A DNA stretch of 64,000 bases from contig OW818693.1 of NCBI GenBank assembly GCA_942493335.1, forward strand, positions 1,426,001 through 1,490,000, read 5' to 3'. The DNA comes from JAEWSN01 sp942493335. Its GTDB lineage: Bacteria; Bacillota; Clostridia; DSM-8532. The position numbers and the translations under genes were made by a program. This document shows positions 16,655 to 26,273 of the stretch, piece by piece (position 1 is the first letter of the stretch; every line of letters starts with the position of its first letter). Below the pieces are notes generated by a model, which did no database searches, was not told the DNA's origin, and was given only the letters and a program-made list of their open reading frames with translations.

Positions 16655-19198
16655 ATGCAGCTCAGGGTCAACTATTTTCGTTATGATCAGAATTATACGG
16701 GCTGGGACCTCTGGCTTTGGCCAAAAGGCGGCGAAGGTGCGGCTTATCCTCTCGACCTCGTCGTTCCCCTTCCGGAACATCCGGAAAAAAGCATGCGCTG
16801 CGCCATCGTGGATCTCAAGGATTCAACGGGACCCGAACTGGGCCTCATTCTCCGCCATGACGGCTGGAACGGAAGGGACTGGATATCTGATCGTTATGTT
16901 AATCTTGTCTCTTTTCCTCCGGATCGGGAACCAACCATTTTCCTCGTCCAGAACAGTGAACAGATCCACCTTTCCGCCGATCGCATCTCCTTCATTCCTA
17001 CAGCGGAACGGGCGGTCTTCCAGGATTTCCGTACCATTTACATCCAACTGCAGGCGCCAAGCAGCCTGGATACGGATCCATTCATCGTCATGGGAGAAGA
17101 ATATCCTCGAAAAGTCATTCAAGCCACGGCGCTGGAAGGTGGGCGGGACTTCCTTCTCACCCTGCAGTCCGACTGGATCATGGGCGAACCCTGCATGATC
17201 TTCAAGCGTGGGTTCCAGCCCTTCCCCGTTCAATTTGGCGCACTTTACGACACCCCGGCCTTCGAGCGTCTTTATGCCTATGAAGGAGAGGATCTCGGCT
17301 GCTTCCCGCAGGAAACGGATACAAGTTTCCGGGTCTGGGCGCCTGTCGCCTCCCAGGTGGAAGTGAACCTCTTCCGGAACCGTGATGCCCTGTCGCCGTC
17401 CAAAATCCTGCCGCTCCGCCGGGATCGGCAGGGGACCTGGCTTCTGATTGTTCCGGAAGATCTGGCGGGCTGGCAATACACCTACAATGTCATCAACGGA
17501 GGCGAACTGCAGGAAGTCTGCGACCCGTATGCAGTGGGCGTCAGCGTCAACGGGAAACGGGCAGTGGCAACGCGCCCGCAGGATGCGAATCCGGACGGGT
17601 GGGATGCTGCCGGCCATCTGACCCCCGCCTCCCCGACCGCGGCGGTCCTGTACGAGGTGCACATCCGGGATTTCACCATCCATCCCGATTCCGGCATCCG
17701 CCAAAAGGGAAAGTTTCTCGGGCTTGCCGAAAAGGGCACGCGGACAATGGACGGCACACCGACAGGCCTCGATCACCTGGTGGAACTCGGGATCACCCAT
17801 GTCCACCTCATGCCCATTTTCGATTTTTATACCATCGATGAGTCCCGCCTGCACGAAGGCAGGTTCAACTGGGGGTACGACCCCTACCTGTACAATGTTC
17901 CGGAAGGGTCCTATGCAACGGATCCGGATGACGGCCTTCTCCGGATCCGTGAATTGAAGGAAATGATCCTCGCCTTGAAACAAAACGGCATCGGGGTGGT
18001 CATGGATGTGGTCTACAACCACACGTACCGCTCGATCGACTCCGAACTCAACAAGCTGGTTCCCGGCTATTATTACCGCACCGACGACCAGGGTCACTTT
18101 TCAGACGGTTCCGGCTGCGGAAATGAAACCGCTTCCGAACGCGCGATGGTCCGGAAACTGATGACCGACTCCGTCCTCTACTGGGCGCGTGAATACAAGG
18201 TGGACGGGTTCCGGTTCGACCTGATGGGACTGCACGACATCGAAACCATGAACGGAATCCGGCACGCGCTGGACAACCACCACCCCGGCCTGCTTCTGTA
18301 TGGAGAAGGCTGGACCGGCGGAGCCTCCCGTTTGGATTCCGCCAGGGCCGCCCTGAAAAACAACGCATCGCAGCTGCTGCGGATCGGTTTTTTCAACGAT
18401 GACGCGAGGGATGCTTTGAAAGGCGACAATTTTCTGGCCGAATCCGGCGGTTTCATCAATGGTCGGACACAAATGCGCGAAGGCGTCAAATCCGGGATTG
18501 TCGGCGCCATCGGTCACCCGCAGGTGGACAGCCTTCGCGCCTTCGGGCGCGGATCGGCATGGGCCGGCTACCCGTGGCACTGCGTCAATTATGCAGCGTC
18601 GCACGACAATCTCACACTTTTCGACAAGCTGGTCGCCAGCCATTCCGCCGGGTCGGAAAACGAAGCGGTCCGCCGCACAAATCTGGCGGGCGCCTTTGTC
18701 CTGACCTCCCAGGGAACGCCTTTCATGCTCTCAGGCACGGAATTTCTCCGTTCGAAAGCGGGCGTCCACAACTCCTACAATGCGCCGGATTCTGTAAATC
18801 AAGTGGATTGGAACCGAAAAACAAGATTTCATACCTCCTTTGCCTATCACCAGGGTCTCATCCGGCTTCGCAGGGAGCACCCGGCCTTCCGCCTCACCTC
18901 GTCGGAAGAAATCCGCAGGAATCTGCAGTTTCTCCATTCCCCGGAACCGGTGATTGCCTATTTGCTGCAGAACAGCGCGGGCGGGGACAGCTGGCCGGCC
19001 ATCCTCGTCGCCTTCAATGCGGGGACGGGGGAGGAAACACTCATTCTTCCCTACTCCGCCGAATGGCATATCGTCGTGGACGGCAGGACGGCCGGATGCG
19101 GGGACCTGGCCGTCACCACCGGTTCCATGCTCACACTTCCGCCGTTGACCTGTCTCATTGCGCACTGCGTGCCGCCCGCGCCGTCACTCCGCGCCTGA
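16655..19198 (+). CDS. pulA: type I pullulanase (GH13_14)
   Basis: The 847-residue enzyme would hydrolyse alpha-1,6 branch points of pullulan, glycogen or limit dextrins. Domains in order are an N-terminal CBM41-like module (LRVNYFRYDQNYTGWDLWLW), a CBM48 domain (FRVWAPVASQVEVNLF, near residue 222), and a GH13 barrel with the pullulanase signature FNWGYDPYLYNVPEGSY. Catalytic residues are the nucleophile Asp522 (GFRFDLMG), the acid Glu551 (YGEGWTGG) and Asp651 (SHDN). There is no signal peptide, so it likely works on glycogen or imported maltodextrin. In-frame ATGs also occur at 16625 and 16640; 16655 starts right at the carbohydrate-binding fold, but no start has a strong ribosome binding site. 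Confidence 0.93.
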   Translation: MQLRVNYFRYDQNYTGWDLWLWPKGGEGAAYPLDLVVPLPEHPEKSMRCAIVDLKDSTGPELGLILRHDGWNGRDWISDRYVNLVSFPPDREPTIFLVQNSEQIHLSADRISFIPTAERAVFQDFRTIYIQLQAPSSLDTDPFIVMGEEYPRKVIQATALEGGRDFLLTLQSDWIMGEPCMIFKRGFQPFPVQFGALYDTPAFERLYAYEGEDLGCFPQETDTSFRVWAPVASQVEVNLFRNRDALSPSKILPLRRDRQGTWLLIVPEDLAGWQYTYNVINGGELQEVCDPYAVGVSVNGKRAVATRPQDANPDGWDAAGHLTPASPTAAVLYEVHIRDFTIHPDSGIRQKGKFLGLAEKGTRTMDGTPTGLDHLVELGITHVHLMPIFDFYTIDESRLHEGRFNWGYDPYLYNVPEGSYATDPDDGLLRIRELKEMILALKQNGIGVVMDVVYNHTYRSIDSELNKLVPGYYYRTDDQGHFSDGSGCGNETASERAMVRKLMTDSVLYWAREYKVDGFRFDLMGLHDIETMNGIRHALDNHHPGLLLYGEGWTGGASRLDSARAALKNNASQLLRIGFFNDDARDALKGDNFLAESGGFINGRTQMREGVKSGIVGAIGHPQVDSLRAFGRGSAWAGYPWHCVNYAASHDNLTLFDKLVASHSAGSENEAVRRTNLAGAFVLTSQGTPFMLSGTEFLRSKAGVHNSYNAPDSVNQVDWNRKTRFHTSFAYHQGLIRLRREHPAFRLTSSEEIRRNLQFLHSPEPVIAYLLQNSAGGDSWPAILVAFNAGTGEETLILPYSAEWHIVVDGRTAGCGDLAVTTGSMLTLPPLTCLIAHCVPPAPSLRA

Positions 19199-19214
19199 GG
19201 ATCCATACGTGTCC

Positions 19215-19268
19215 CGTCACATGGCCATCCCTGCAATACGCCGCCACATGGCCATTCCTGCGGCACGC
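19215..19268. repeat. two-copy 27-bp tandem repeat downstream of pulA
   Basis: Two adjacent 27-bp units built around CACATGGCCATYCCTGC follow the pullulanase stop codon by about 16 bases. A third partial CCCCATGG-like remnant may follow. The rest of the gap up to 19436 holds no clear hairpin. Confidence 0.55.
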
Positions 19269-19436
19269 CTGCCCCCATGGAAACATGCCATGCGAAAGCC
19301 TTCCCCACTCTTCCCAGAAAGGGCGCGATCGGATAAACTAAGAATGTGCCAGCCGCATGCGTCAGAGGGAACCGGATCATCGGTCCGGTCTCCTGAAAGT
19401 GGGGAAGGCAATCTTCAGACACAAAGGAGAACAGGC

Positions 19437-21053
19437 ATGCAAAACCGGACCTGGGTTTACTACCTTACCTCTTTCCTCTGCGGCATGACGGTCATGGCCG
19501 TTGAATTGACCTGCAGCCGCCTGCTCGCCCCCTACTTCAGTTCCTCTTCCATCGTATGGACGGTCATCATCGGTCTGATCATGATCTCCCTCTCCATCGG
19601 CAACATCTTCGGGGGGCGGAGCGCGGACAAGCACCGGGATCTCGGCCGCCTGTACTTCCTGATCTGGCTCGCATCCCTCTGGATCGCAGCCATCCCCTTT
19701 GTCGGGAAATACGTCATTGCAGGCATTACGGGGCTCCTGATGTTCACTTTGCCCGGAAGCGCCCTCGTGGTGACGGGTTCCGCCGTCTGCTGCCTGGTCA
19801 TCTTCTCCTTTCCGCTGGTTCTCATGGGCACCTGTTCCCCCTACCTCGTCAAGCTGGCTGTGACGGACATGGAGAACAACGGCCGCATCACGGGTCAGAT
19901 TTACGCGATGAACACCATCGGCAGCATCGTGGGTACCTTCATTCCCACCTTCCTCACCATCCCGCTGCTGGGCACGGGGCGCACCTTTTTTCTATTCGCG
20001 CTGCTGCTCAACATTCTCTGTCTGGCTTTCTTCCTGACAAGAAAAAAGGACCGCGTGAAACATGTCGTATCGACCGTGCTGCTCCTCGTATTCCTGTTCA
20101 TGCCTTTCCAGAATGCCTTCGCCTTCTGGAAGTCGAATATTGTCTATGAGGGCGAATCGCTTTACAACTATCTGCAGGTCACCGAAGACGCTGACTCCGT
20201 CATCCTGTCCACCAATGTGGCTTTCGGCGTACAATCCATCTATCGAAAGGACGGCAGGCTTTCCGGCTACTACTACGAATATGCCCTGGCCGCCCCCCTG
20301 TTCCGTCCAAAGGCGACGCTGGACAGCCCGCTGGAGGTCCTGGTTCTCGGACTCGGCACGGGAACCTTTTCCAAGCAGCTCCGCAAGTATTACCCGAACA
20401 GCCATTCCGACGCAGTGGAGATCGATGCGAAGATCGCGGAACTCGCCGCCACCCATTTCAGTCTGAAACCGGAAGAAGCGGATATTTTCATCAACGATGG
20501 CCGAATGTTCCTCGACACCCCGGATTGCGGCAAATACGACGTCATCCTGGCGGATGCGTATCAGGACATCACGGTGCCTTTTCACATGTCGACAAAGGAA
20601 TTCTTCGCAAAGGTGAAATCCCATCTGAAGCCGGATGGGGTCCTGATCATGAATATCAACATGAAGTCCGGCGATTTCCAGGGCGTTCCCGAATACCTCT
20701 CGCAAACCGTCAAGACCTCATTCTCCACGGTCTATCGCGCAGATCTGGAGCAGGTGACAAATACCCTGCTTTTCTGCAGCGACAATCCCGACATGCTTGC
20801 GCAATATCGGGAAAATGCGGAGCGGGAGATTCAGGAAGGGCATGATTTATACGACATTTCGAGATATGTCGGGGAGCATGCGGCGGAAGTCGAAGGTGGT
20901 CCGCTGGTTTTCACAGACGACAAGGCGCCTGTTGAAATCCTCGGCCAGAAATCCCTGAACCGGATTGTCCAGGCGGAAACCGCGTATGCACGAAAGATGC
21001 TGGCGGAAAACAAGGATGGGGTGAAGGGCATTCTGCGGATGCTGCAGGAATAG
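19437..21053 (+). CDS. membrane-fused spermidine-synthase-like protein
   Basis: The 538-residue protein combines about seven or eight N-terminal membrane helices (residues 5-225) with a C-terminal Rossmann methyltransferase-like domain of the spermidine synthase family. Motif I is LGLGTGTFSKQL near residue 304 and the acidic loop is VEIDAKI. This is the fused MFS/spermidine synthase architecture. The aminopropyltransferase reaction is not proven for such fusions, and a function in export or modification of polyamines is only inferred. The ATG at 19437 follows AAAGGAGA. The gene stands alone between pulA and a convergent DUF1294 gene. Confidence 0.85.
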   Translation: MQNRTWVYYLTSFLCGMTVMAVELTCSRLLAPYFSSSSIVWTVIIGLIMISLSIGNIFGGRSADKHRDLGRLYFLIWLASLWIAAIPFVGKYVIAGITGLLMFTLPGSALVVTGSAVCCLVIFSFPLVLMGTCSPYLVKLAVTDMENNGRITGQIYAMNTIGSIVGTFIPTFLTIPLLGTGRTFFLFALLLNILCLAFFLTRKKDRVKHVVSTVLLLVFLFMPFQNAFAFWKSNIVYEGESLYNYLQVTEDADSVILSTNVAFGVQSIYRKDGRLSGYYYEYALAAPLFRPKATLDSPLEVLVLGLGTGTFSKQLRKYYPNSHSDAVEIDAKIAELAATHFSLKPEEADIFINDGRMFLDTPDCGKYDVILADAYQDITVPFHMSTKEFFAKVKSHLKPDGVLIMNINMKSGDFQGVPEYLSQTVKTSFSTVYRADLEQVTNTLLFCSDNPDMLAQYRENAEREIQEGHDLYDISRYVGEHAAEVEGGPLVFTDDKAPVEILGQKSLNRIVQAETAYARKMLAENKDGVKGILRMLQE

Positions 21054-21137
21054 GGAACCCTATCGGAAGCATCCTGAGATGCTGCTGAAAAACGGAAAAG
21101 ACATCCCTGAAAAGCTATGGATAAATGGAAAACCGCT

Positions 21138-21419
21138 TCAGAGCAGCCGGTCATGGAAAAGATAGAGCACCACGCCGGCCAGGACCAACTGGAAAACCAA
21201 TATGACGGGTACGCCGATCATGAATTTCGGATGCTTGACCTTGTGCCGGAACATCCTGCAGCCGGTATAAATGCCGAATCCGCCGCCAAGTACGGCCAGC
21301 GCCATGAAGCGGGCTTCCGGCACCCGCCAGGCATGCCTGACAGCCCTGCGCTTGTCCGTCCAGGTGAGAAAAAGAGTGAAGGCATTCAAAATCAGCAGAT
21401 ACCATCCGGTGTACACCAT
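21138..21419 (-). CDS. DUF1294 family small membrane protein
   Basis: The 93-residue protein has two or three membrane helices and the DUF1294 signature: an N-terminal helix ending in TDKRRAVRHAWRVPEARF, then ALAVLGGGFGIYTGCRMFRHKVKHPKF. The function of the family is unknown. The ATG at 21417-21419 follows AGGAGG about ten bases upstream. It lies downstream of pyruvate kinase on the same strand, separated by a strong terminator hairpin, so it is probably transcribed mainly by readthrough. Confidence 0.85.
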   Translation of the reverse strand: MVYTGWYLLILNAFTLFLTWTDKRRAVRHAWRVPEARFMALAVLGGGFGIYTGCRMFRHKVKHPKFMIGVPVILVFQLVLAGVVLYLFHDRLL

Positions 21420-21514
21420 ATCATGCGTGCCTCCTGGTTCCTTTGTGAGGGGGGCCCTGAAGAACGGGAACGCCCGGACCCATCCCATATCGCCACGACC
21501 GGGGATCGGTTGTG

Positions 21515-21547
21515 AAACCCCGGCGTCAGAGCCCGACGCCGGGGTTT
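21515..21547. terminator. terminator hairpin after pyruvate kinase
   Basis: A 13-bp stem, AAACCCCGGCGTC (21515-21527) with GACGCCGGGGTTT (21535-21547), and a 7-base loop lie just beyond the pyk stop codon. T-rich ends on both strands make it possibly bidirectional. Confidence 0.8.
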
Positions 21548-21553
21548 TGTCTC

Positions 21554-23311
21554 TCAATCCGTTGTAACCACACCGCTGTAGACAGATCCCTTTGCCGCAT
21601 CAACCGTAACCGTCAACCCGCTGCGCAGCAGCTCGGTCGCATGCTCGGCGCCGACAATGACGGGGATGTCGAGCGAAAGCCCGACGATGGCGGCATGGGA
21701 GGCCGCATTCCCCTTTTCCGTGATGATGGCGCGGGAATGCCGCAGGATGTTCATGATGCGGTTGCTGGTTTCCGGAATGACAAGGACCTCGCCGCTATTG
21801 AATTTCTCCAGCGCCTCCTCCTCCGTCTTGCAGATGCAGAGGGTGCCGAGCGCGGATTTCGTACCGATGCCCACTGCCTTCAACAGGACATTGCCCACGA
21901 TGTGCACCTTCAGGATGTTTGTCATGCCGGGCACACCCAGAGGAACGCCGGCCGTGATAACGACGAGGTCTCCCGTTCCGACCATGCCGCTTTCAACGGC
22001 CATGGTGACGGCATGCTCGAACAGATCATCGCTGGTTTCCTGTTCCAGACCCAGAACAGGCGTCACACCCCAGGACATGGCAAGCTGGCGCCATACCCGC
22101 TCATCCGTCGTGCAGCCGATGATCGGGCATGCCGGGCGGTGCTTCGATATCATGCGGGCGGTGCCTCCGGTCTTCGTCACTGTGACAATGGCCTTGGCGG
22201 CCAGATCATGCGCGGTGGAGCAGGTGGCATGACTGATGGCGTTCGTGATCGAGGTTGAGAATTCCGTCTCATAGGCATTGAAACGCTTGACGTAATGAAT
22301 GGCCGATTCGGTCCGTTCCGCAATCTTCGCCATGGTCCGCACGCATTCCACCGGGTATTTGCCGATGGAAGTCTCGCCGGACAACATGATGGCACAGGTG
22401 CCGTCATATATGGCGTTGGCCACGTCGCTGATTTCCGCACGGGTCGGCCGTGGTTTGCTGATCATGGATTCCAGCATCTGGGTGGCCGTGATGGACGTTT
22501 TCCCATGCTGGCGTGCCTTCTTGATGAGCATCTTCTGAATGCGCGGCAGTTCGGTGAAGTCGATCTCGACTCCCATGTCGCCACGAGCGACCATGATGCC
22601 GTCCGCCGCCATCAGGATTTCGTCAATCTGCTCCACGCCCTCCCAGTTTTCGATCTTGGCGATGATCTTGATGCGCTCACCGCCATTTTCCTCAAGAACC
22701 TGCCGCAATTCGTTGATGTCGGCCGCGTTGCGTGTGAAGGAGGCTGCGACGAAATCAAAATCATGCCGGGCGGCAAACAGCACATCCTCGACATCCTTCG
22801 AGCTCATGTAGGGCATGTCTAGCTTCACTCCGGGGATGTTCACACTCTTGCGGTTCTTGATGGTGCCGCTGTTCATCACCTGGCAGATGATGTCGGAATC
22901 GACCACATCCATGACTTTCAATTCCACGAGGCCATCATCGATGAGGATGCGCGTGTCACGGCGAACCATCTCATGCAGCCGGTCGTAGGTGACGGAAGCG
23001 CGCTCCGCATCCCCGACGCATTCCTGCGTGGTGAGGATGAAGCGGTTGTCCTTCACCAGCTCCGCCACACCGTTTTCCAGCGTATGGAGCCGCACTTCGG
23101 GACCCTTTGTGTCAAGGAGCAGCGCGACGGGCCTTTTCATTTCAGCGCGGAGCTTCTTCAGGGTCATGACGCGCCCCAGATGTTCTTCGTGACTCCCGTG
23201 GGAAAAATTCAGGCGCGCCACATCCATTCCCTCAAGAATGAGCTGGCGCATGACGGATTCTTCTTCAACAGCCGGACCGAGCGTGCAGATGATCTTGGTT
23301 CGCTTCATCAT
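21554..23311 (-). CDS. pyk: pyruvate kinase with C-terminal PEP-utilising domain
   Basis: The 585-residue enzyme converts phosphoenolpyruvate and ADP to pyruvate and ATP. It has the MKRTKIICTLGPA start, the active-site region IIAKIENWEGVEQIDEI, the MVARGDMGVEI and TATQMLESMI motifs, and the allosteric C domain. An extra domain of about 110 residues resembling the mobile PEP-utilising domain of PtsI follows (ETSNRIMNILRHSRAIITEKGNAASHAAI is its core), the extended form known from Bacillus. Two in-frame starts each have a GAGGAG site: 23311, giving the family-typical N-terminus, and 23341, adding 10 residues. Confidence 0.95.
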   Translation of the reverse strand: MMKRTKIICTLGPAVEEESVMRQLILEGMDVARLNFSHGSHEEHLGRVMTLKKLRAEMKRPVALLLDTKGPEVRLHTLENGVAELVKDNRFILTTQECVGDAERASVTYDRLHEMVRRDTRILIDDGLVELKVMDVVDSDIICQVMNSGTIKNRKSVNIPGVKLDMPYMSSKDVEDVLFAARHDFDFVAASFTRNAADINELRQVLEENGGERIKIIAKIENWEGVEQIDEILMAADGIMVARGDMGVEIDFTELPRIQKMLIKKARQHGKTSITATQMLESMISKPRPTRAEISDVANAIYDGTCAIMLSGETSIGKYPVECVRTMAKIAERTESAIHYVKRFNAYETEFSTSITNAISHATCSTAHDLAAKAIVTVTKTGGTARMISKHRPACPIIGCTTDERVWRQLAMSWGVTPVLGLEQETSDDLFEHAVTMAVESGMVGTGDLVVITAGVPLGVPGMTNILKVHIVGNVLLKAVGIGTKSALGTLCICKTEEEALEKFNSGEVLVIPETSNRIMNILRHSRAIITEKGNAASHAAIVGLSLDIPVIVGAEHATELLRSGLTVTVDAAKGSVYSGVVTTD

Positions 23312-23671
23312 GACCCCACTCCTCTTCTTTGCATTCTTCATCCAAACACTCCTCGTTACTTACCCAGTTCCGCGCACCTTCTCCCGGTTTGCGGAAACGA
23401 TTTCATCTCAGGCTCCTCAACAGTCCGTGACTTGATCGGGAAAAGCGAGTTCTGCAACCAAACAAAAGGTTTTCGTACTGCGCTTCTCGGGCCAACAGTC
23501 TATCACAAAAACCCTTATTTATCAAACGATTCAGACGATGCGGGATGCCGTACCCGCACATGCCGTGCCTGATCGCCCTATTTTCGCGGGTTGCCCGCAA
23601 GGCACCGTATGTGGGGAAAGGCTGGGTCCTGTCGCGCTCAACCGCGGGTCCGCCCGGCATGAAGACAGTCC
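23312..23671. other. intergenic region between pyk and cheW
   Basis: This 360-bp gap holds the pyk promoter (23497-23525) and a leader of about 180 bases on the minus strand that contains a second GAGGAG plus ATG in frame with pyk (23339-23341). The part between 23526 and 23671, downstream of the chemotaxis operon, shows small GC-rich inverted repeats but no convincing terminator. Confidence 0.6.
23497..23525 (-). promoter_or_regulatory. sigma-A promoter for pyk
   Basis: On the minus strand TTGATA (23520-23525) and TAGACT (23497-23502) are spaced by 17 bases, about 185 bases upstream of the preferred start codon. Confidence 0.7.
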
Positions 23672-24148
23672 TCATGCGGGCGCCTGCAGGTCTCCAAACA
23701 GTTCCGCCTCCGCATCCCCAAGGACCCGATCGATTTCAAGGAGCAGGATGACCTTGTCCCGCATTTTCCCCAACCCCGTCAGGTAGGATCCTTCCAAGGA
23801 TTTCCCAAAGCGCGGGGGGGTCTCGATGAACTCCGACGGAATGTCCATGACTTCCGAAACCGTATCCACGACAAGCCCGCATCGAGGCGCATCGCGCTCT
23901 GCCGGCTCCACCACGATGATGCAGGTCCGGTTGTCATAAGCGCGTTCCGGCATGCCGAACTTCACGCGCAGATCGATAATCGGTATGATGGTTCCCCGAA
24001 GATTGATGACACCTCTGACCGCCACCGGCATGCCGGGCATCTTCGTGATTTCCGACAGCCCGATGATTTCTTTCACCCGCAGGATCGGCATTCCGAAGGT
24101 TTCATCCCCCAACGCAAAGGTCAGGTACTTGTTCAACACAACAGCCAT
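23672..24148 (-). CDS. cheW: chemotaxis adaptor CheW
   Basis: The 158-residue protein is a stand-alone CheW domain that couples receptors to the kinase CheA. Seen in sequence are FGMPILRVKEIIGLSEITKMPG, the conserved VRGVINLRGTIIPIIDLRVKFG, and a second subdomain with LVVDTVSEVMDIP. The ATG at 24146-24148 follows GGGAGGTGG. It is the last gene of a minus-strand operon cheR-cheB-mcp-cheW, 28 bases after the receptor. No cheA or cheY is present in the window. Confidence 0.95.
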   Translation of the reverse strand: MAVVLNKYLTFALGDETFGMPILRVKEIIGLSEITKMPGMPVAVRGVINLRGTIIPIIDLRVKFGMPERAYDNRTCIIVVEPAERDAPRCGLVVDTVSEVMDIPSEFIETPPRFGKSLEGSYLTGLGKMRDKVILLLEIDRVLGDAEAELFGDLQAPA

Positions 24149-24176
24149 GCTTTCCACCTCCCGCTCACCCGGGCCT

Positions 24177-26183
24177 TCACAGATCGTCGTCCTCCTCGAG
24201 CGGAATGACGGTTTCCGGATCCACGCCGCGTGAGCTCCGCCCGGACACCTGTTTCGCAGGTCTCCGCGAAACACCCGTCTCGGAGGTCCTGCGCGTGACG
24301 GGAATGCCGGCCCGGGGTTCCCGGGAGGGTTCACGGGAGGATCTCCGCACGGAACCGGGATGAATGGGCTGAATCCGACCGTTCGCCCCATTCACAAGGT
24401 CCACGAGATCCCCGACGATATCCTGAAGGGTGATGGCCTGCGAGCTGAGCTCCTCGGCCGCCGCAGCACTTTGCTCCGCGTTTGCCGCGTTGATCTGTGT
24501 AACCTGTTCCATCTGGCCGATGGCCTTGTTCACCTGCTCGATCCCCTGGGTCTGTTCCTGGCTGGCGGCGGCAATTTCCGCAACCAGCCCGTTCACCTTC
24601 CCGATCCGGATCGAGATCTCCCCGAGGGCTCCGCCCACCCGTGATGCGACATCCGTTCCTCGGTCGGAAAGCTCGATGTTCTTCTCGATGATGGCGGATG
24701 TGTCCTTGGCTGCCTGTGCGCTGCGCTGGGCAAGATTCCGGACTTCCTCAGCGACCACTGCGAACCCTTTGCCAGCCTCACCCGCCCGCGCCGCCTCGAC
24801 AGCCGCGTTGAGCGCGAGGATATTGGTCTGGAATGCGATTTCATCAATGACCTTGATGATCTTGGACACTTCCGACGAGGACCGCTTGATCTCGGTCATG
24901 GAGCCCATCATGTCCTTCATCTCGTGTCCGCCCTTTTCCGCGGCGTCATTGGTCTGCCCGGCCAACATGGCGGCCTGGCGCGTGTTCTCGCTGCTCTGCC
25001 GCGACATGGAGGCGGATTCCTCCATGGTGGCGGATACTTCCTGAATGGATGCGGCCTGTTCCGAAGCTCCTTCCGCCAACTGCTGGCTGGCACCTGAAAG
25101 CTGTCCGGACGCTTCCCCCACCTGGCTGGCCGCTTCCGTCATCCGGCTGACCACGCGGTTGATGGGCTTCGTAATGTTGGAAACGATGAACCAGGCCAGC
25201 AGAATGCCGAACAGGATGGCGGCACTGACAACCAGCACAACGAGCAATATGGCATTGTTCAGGCTTTTGAAGGCTGTCTGGCTCCGCAGGGCCATATTGT
25301 CGACACCACCCTTGGCAACACTTTTCGCAACATCCAGCACGGCGGCTCCCGCCGTTTCCCGCTCGGTTTTCATTGCATTGAGCAGCGCCCAGTTGGTCAG
25401 ATAGGTATCCATCTGGGTCAGGTAGGATTCCGCTGCCGTACGCGCTTCCCCGAGCGTCTTGATGTTGGCTTCCTGCCGGGTGATCAGGCTCATGGCGTCA
25501 AGATTTGCAAACAGTCCGTCGAAGGATGCCTTCTGGGCTTCCATCTTTGTGATGTCCTTGGCGATGATGGCCCTGTTCGCTTCAAGTCTGAGAGAATTGA
25601 TGATGTCGACGGATTCCTGCATCAGCTGGATTTTCTTCCTGCGTTCCAGGAGGACGGCAGGGGTTGCCGCAGCCTGAATCTCCGCATCCATCTCCTTGTA
25701 CATGGAAGAAAGGAGTGCCGTGCACTTTTCCCGGACATTCACGCCAGCGGCAGCCAGCGATGACCGCAAGGCAAGGTTCTCAAGCGTGGCCTGATGCGCC
25801 TGCCCGGCAAGACCGGTATACAGGTCCACCTGTTCCCTTGCGGCTTTCGCACCGGCTTTCAGATTTTCAAGGTGCGGGTATTTCGCCGTCAGCGCATCCG
25901 CCTCATCCAAGAATCCGCCTGCCGCCTTCAGATAACCTGCCACAGGCACGTACGAATCCTCCTTCTCCGTATAGAGAAAGCCGCGCATCTCGTACATGGC
26001 CAGCAGGGCATTTCGCTCCAGTTCGTTTGCGAGGTTGATCTCCTCCGCGTATTCATCCGCCAGCGTATTCTTCTGCACAGACATCATGCTCAGGGTGGCA
26101 ATCACGCCGACAATCGCCGCAAAGACGAGCACCAGGGCGAAACTACCGGCAATTTTCAAACTCAGCCTCATTTTCGACAACAT
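24177..26183 (-). CDS. methyl-accepting chemotaxis protein
   Basis: The 668-residue receptor has TM1 at about residues 9-32, a long all-helical periplasmic-type sensor (residues 35-305) resembling a helical bimodular domain, and TM2 at about 309-334. A short HAMP follows, then the coiled-coil signalling domain with the hairpin tip EIAFQTNILALNAAVEAARAG near 448-468. After the coiled coil comes an unusual tail of about 65 residues, rich in Ser/Arg, ending in an acidic EEDDD stretch. It may act as a flexible tether for the methylation enzymes encoded upstream, although no classical NWETF pentapeptide is present. The start at ATG 26181-26183 follows AAGGGAG. Confidence 0.93.
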   Translation of the reverse strand: MLSKMRLSLKIAGSFALVLVFAAIVGVIATLSMMSVQKNTLADEYAEEINLANELERNALLAMYEMRGFLYTEKEDSYVPVAGYLKAAGGFLDEADALTAKYPHLENLKAGAKAAREQVDLYTGLAGQAHQATLENLALRSSLAAAGVNVREKCTALLSSMYKEMDAEIQAAATPAVLLERRKKIQLMQESVDIINSLRLEANRAIIAKDITKMEAQKASFDGLFANLDAMSLITRQEANIKTLGEARTAAESYLTQMDTYLTNWALLNAMKTERETAGAAVLDVAKSVAKGGVDNMALRSQTAFKSLNNAILLVVLVVSAAILFGILLAWFIVSNITKPINRVVSRMTEAASQVGEASGQLSGASQQLAEGASEQAASIQEVSATMEESASMSRQSSENTRQAAMLAGQTNDAAEKGGHEMKDMMGSMTEIKRSSSEVSKIIKVIDEIAFQTNILALNAAVEAARAGEAGKGFAVVAEEVRNLAQRSAQAAKDTSAIIEKNIELSDRGTDVASRVGGALGEISIRIGKVNGLVAEIAAASQEQTQGIEQVNKAIGQMEQVTQINAANAEQSAAAAEELSSQAITLQDIVGDLVDLVNGANGRIQPIHPGSVRRSSREPSREPRAGIPVTRRTSETGVSRRPAKQVSGRSSRGVDPETVIPLEEDDDL

Positions 26184-26273
26184 GTATGTTCTCCCTTCCA
26201 TTTGCGGGTTCCTTCCGAACCCGGTTCAGCGTCATCCCGGATATGTGACAGGAACGAATCGTGCAAGTCGGAT

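Noticed and set aside
16198..16671. Longer reading of the Bfd-like gene from 16671
   Set aside because: The 73 extra residues overlap the pullulanase start region and have no family similarity, and GGAGGAG clearly marks the ATG at 16452.
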